Shown here one piece after another: positions 4,336 through 5,618 of a DNA stretch of 5,618 nt. Each line of letters starts with the position of its first letter. The stretch's first letter is position 1. Source of the DNA: an uncultured Pseudomonadota bacterium. GTDB lineage: Bacteria > Pseudomonadota > Alphaproteobacteria > RF32 > CAG-239. Under the pieces are notes generated by a model. The model was not told the origin of the DNA, made no database searches, and saw only the letters and a program-made list of their open reading frames with translations. The stretch spans positions 1 through 5,618 of the forward strand of contig CACXFX010000184.1 in assembly GCA_902767055.1 (NCBI GenBank). Direction: 5' to 3'. Position numbers and translations under genes: made by a program.

Positions 4336-5618
4336 ATGTCTTTGAAACGTTTCGGTTTTGTTCTGACGGGACTTTTATATTTAATCAGTTTACCGGCTGA
4401 GGCTTATATACCGCAGTTGACGCCGCAGAGCTTTGAACAGCTTTACGCTTATGCGGCGAGCGGTAAAGTTGAAGTCATCACGAATGCCGTTTCTCGCGGT
4501 ATGAATATCGATTCTGTCAATGCAAACGGTGATACGGGGCTTTGTGTTGCGGCTAAGCGCGGCAATAAGAGAGCTTACAAGTCATTTTTGATGGCCGGTG
4601 CCAATCCGTCGCATCAATGTACCTGGAATATTTCCGGATATCGTGATTTTATGAATTCGGTCATCTTAAATCCGGTTAAAAATCAGGATACGGCTGCTGT
4701 CGCAAAATACGGCAAAAAATCGATGAGCTGGACGACAAAAGCCTTGATCGGTGCGGGTGTCGTCGCGGCAGGTGCCGGTACGGCAATTGCTTTGTCCGGT
4801 GGCGGTGGCGGCGGGGGCGGAAGCTCTGTCGATCCTAACTGCGTACACGGACATTATGACGATTCGAATGTGTGTGTTTGTGATACGGGTTATGCCGGTG
4901 ATAAATGCAATGATTGTGCTTCGGGTTACGGCCATTGGGGAACATCTGAATGCTATAAAGATATTGATGACTGCGGGCATGGCACACAAATCGGTGCTGT
5001 TTGCAAGTGCGATGAGGGATACACCGGCACAAATTGCGGCGCTTGTGCCGCCGGATATGGCAAAAATTCAAGCGGACTGTGTGAGAAAAAATCAGCCAGT
5101 GTTATCGGCAATTCTGCCATCAACTCAAACTATAACGAAGCCGAAAATTTAGTGCTTTCGAATAATAGTTATGCCGATGTTTACGGCCTGTTTTATGATT
5201 CAGCTCAAACACCGCACAGCTATATTTTGGAATCAGATAAATTTGCCAACGGATATGCGCAAATCAATAAAACAAAAGCACAAACAAGTGAACCGGATTA
5301 TAAGTATAACGACAACGACAAAATTATTTGGTATGCAACCGATACCACAACGCCAATGGGATATATTGATGATTCGATTGCTTATAATAATGCCGGAGAA
5401 GTTGCAGGAAGTGCGGTTGATGACATTATTTATGATGCGGGCGGTGATAAAATCGGTGAAGCTTATAAGTATGGCTCAAAAACGGTTGAAAACGATTATT
5501 TAATCTTAAATAAATCTTCTTCAATCAATATCACAAACAACAGTGACGGTGATGTTTACGGGCTTTATTCAAACAATGTTGATACGATTTATAATACCTA
5601 TATCAAATTAAATGAAAC
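4336..5618 (+). CDS. Exported ankyrin/EGF-like repeat protein, 3' end beyond window
   Basis: The frame is open for 427 codons from the ATG at 4336 to the window end without a stop. Residues 1-23 form a signal peptide (KR, hydrophobic core, cleavage expected after A21-E22-A23). Residues about 34-95 resemble two ankyrin repeats (LYAYAASGKVEVITNAVSRG; GDTGLCVAAKRGN, then FLMAGANPS). A hydrophobic Gly/Ala-rich segment at 136-154 could span a membrane. It runs into eight glycines (155-162). Two EGF-like modules follow, with cysteines 169, 180, 182, 191, 194, 206 and 213, 223, 225, 234, 237, 249. From about 255 the protein becomes rich in Asn, Asp, Tyr and Ser, and NNSxxDVYGL occurs twice (276-285, 401-410), suggesting a beta-structured repetitive passenger as in autotransporters or adhesins. 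No autotransporter barrel is visible because the end is missing. The start is supported by the signal peptide; the Shine-Dalgarno is weak (CGGA). Function is not established. It is probably a surface or secreted protein. Confidence 0.8.
   Translation, partial: MSLKRFGFVLTGLLYLISLPAEAYIPQLTPQSFEQLYAYAASGKVEVITNAVSRGMNIDSVNANGDTGLCVAAKRGNKRAYKSFLMAGANPSHQCTWNISGYRDFMNSVILNPVKNQDTAAVAKYGKKSMSWTTKALIGAGVVAAGAGTAIALSGGGGGGGGSSVDPNCVHGHYDDSNVCVCDTGYAGDKCNDCASGYGHWGTSECYKDIDDCGHGTQIGAVCKCDEGYTGTNCGACAAGYGKNSSGLCEKKSASVIGNSAINSNYNEAENLVLSNNSYADVYGLFYDSAQTPHSYILESDKFANGYAQINKTKAQTSEPDYKYNDNDKIIWYATDTTTPMGYIDDSIAYNNAGEVAGSAVDDIIYDAGGDKIGEAYKYGSKTVENDYLILNKSSSINITNNSDGDVYGLYSNNVDTIYNTYIKLNE
4840..5082 (+). 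repeat. Two tandem six-cysteine EGF-like modules within the exported protein
   Basis: Residues 169-206 and 213-249 share the cysteine spacing C-x(9-10)-C-x-C-x8-C-x2-C-x11-C. They also share the core CDxGYxGxxCxxCxxGYG. The second copy differs from the first by one residue in the first spacing. The pattern resembles EGF/laminin-type modules and implies disulfide formation outside the cytoplasm. It is inside the coding gene, not a separate element. Confidence 0.75.
5161..5568 (+). repeat. Two copies of an NNSxxDVYGL(F/Y) motif 125 residues apart
   Basis: Residues 276-286 (5161-5193) and 401-411 (5536-5568) share NNS, two variable residues, DVYGL and an aromatic residue, each preceded by a short hydrophobic strand (NLVLS, INIT). 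The copies are exactly 125 codons apart. Little else between them is visibly repeated, so this may be the first sign of a longer periodic region past the window end. Confidence 0.45.

Noticed and set aside
4666..5152. Long open frames on the minus strand and in the third plus frame across the EGF-coding region
   Set aside because: They are low-complexity shadows (His/Arg/Ile-rich) of the Gly/Cys-rich coding frame. The frame starting at 4336 has a signal peptide, ordered cysteine modules and no stop, so it is the real gene.
1..5618. CRISPR array, tRNA, rRNA, insertion sequence or phage element
   Set aside because: No spaced direct repeats, cloverleaf-like segments, transposase motifs or flanking inverted repeats were seen. 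Intergenic gaps are all under 80 bp.

Overview
The window suggests a low-G+C (about 40% by eye, not counted) alphaproteobacterium able to grow without oxygen. The Hsp33 and RecX proteins read most like alphaproteobacterial family members. The oxygen-independent class III ribonucleotide reductase implies anaerobic DNA synthesis. A gut or host-associated uncultured lineage would fit, but that is inference from style and gene content.

Layout. Positions 1-1382 (+) hold the end of an anaerobic ribonucleotide reductase operon: the C-terminal 140 residues of the NrdD catalytic chain, a separate 67-residue gene carrying the glycyl-radical domain, and the radical-SAM activase NrdG. The reductase is therefore split into two polypeptides, with the zinc site on one and the radical glycine on the other. 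Positions 1395-2336 (-) hold hslO (Hsp33 redox chaperone), which converges on nrdG and starts with TTG. A 72-bp divergent region separates it from a + strand pair, recX (2409-2948) and a UDP-glucose 6-dehydrogenase gene (2952-4256), only 3 bp apart. A 79-bp intergenic region with a possible -10 box and a 7-bp hairpin precedes the last gene.

The last gene (4336 to beyond the window end) has no stop in the window. It encodes a large exported protein with a signal peptide, ankyrin-like repeats, a hydrophobic segment, a run of eight glycines, two six-cysteine EGF-like modules, and the start of a repetitive Asn/Tyr/Asp-rich region.

How they work together. The nrd genes form one functional unit: NrdG installs the radical on the small subunit, which must dock into the catalytic chain. 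Hsp33 is a separate oxidative-stress function. RecX (RecA control) and Ugd (UDP-glucuronate for surface polysaccharide) appear to share a transcript without an obvious pathway link. The terminal gene is probably a surface or secreted protein. The most notable items are the split NrdD and the EGF/ankyrin exported protein.
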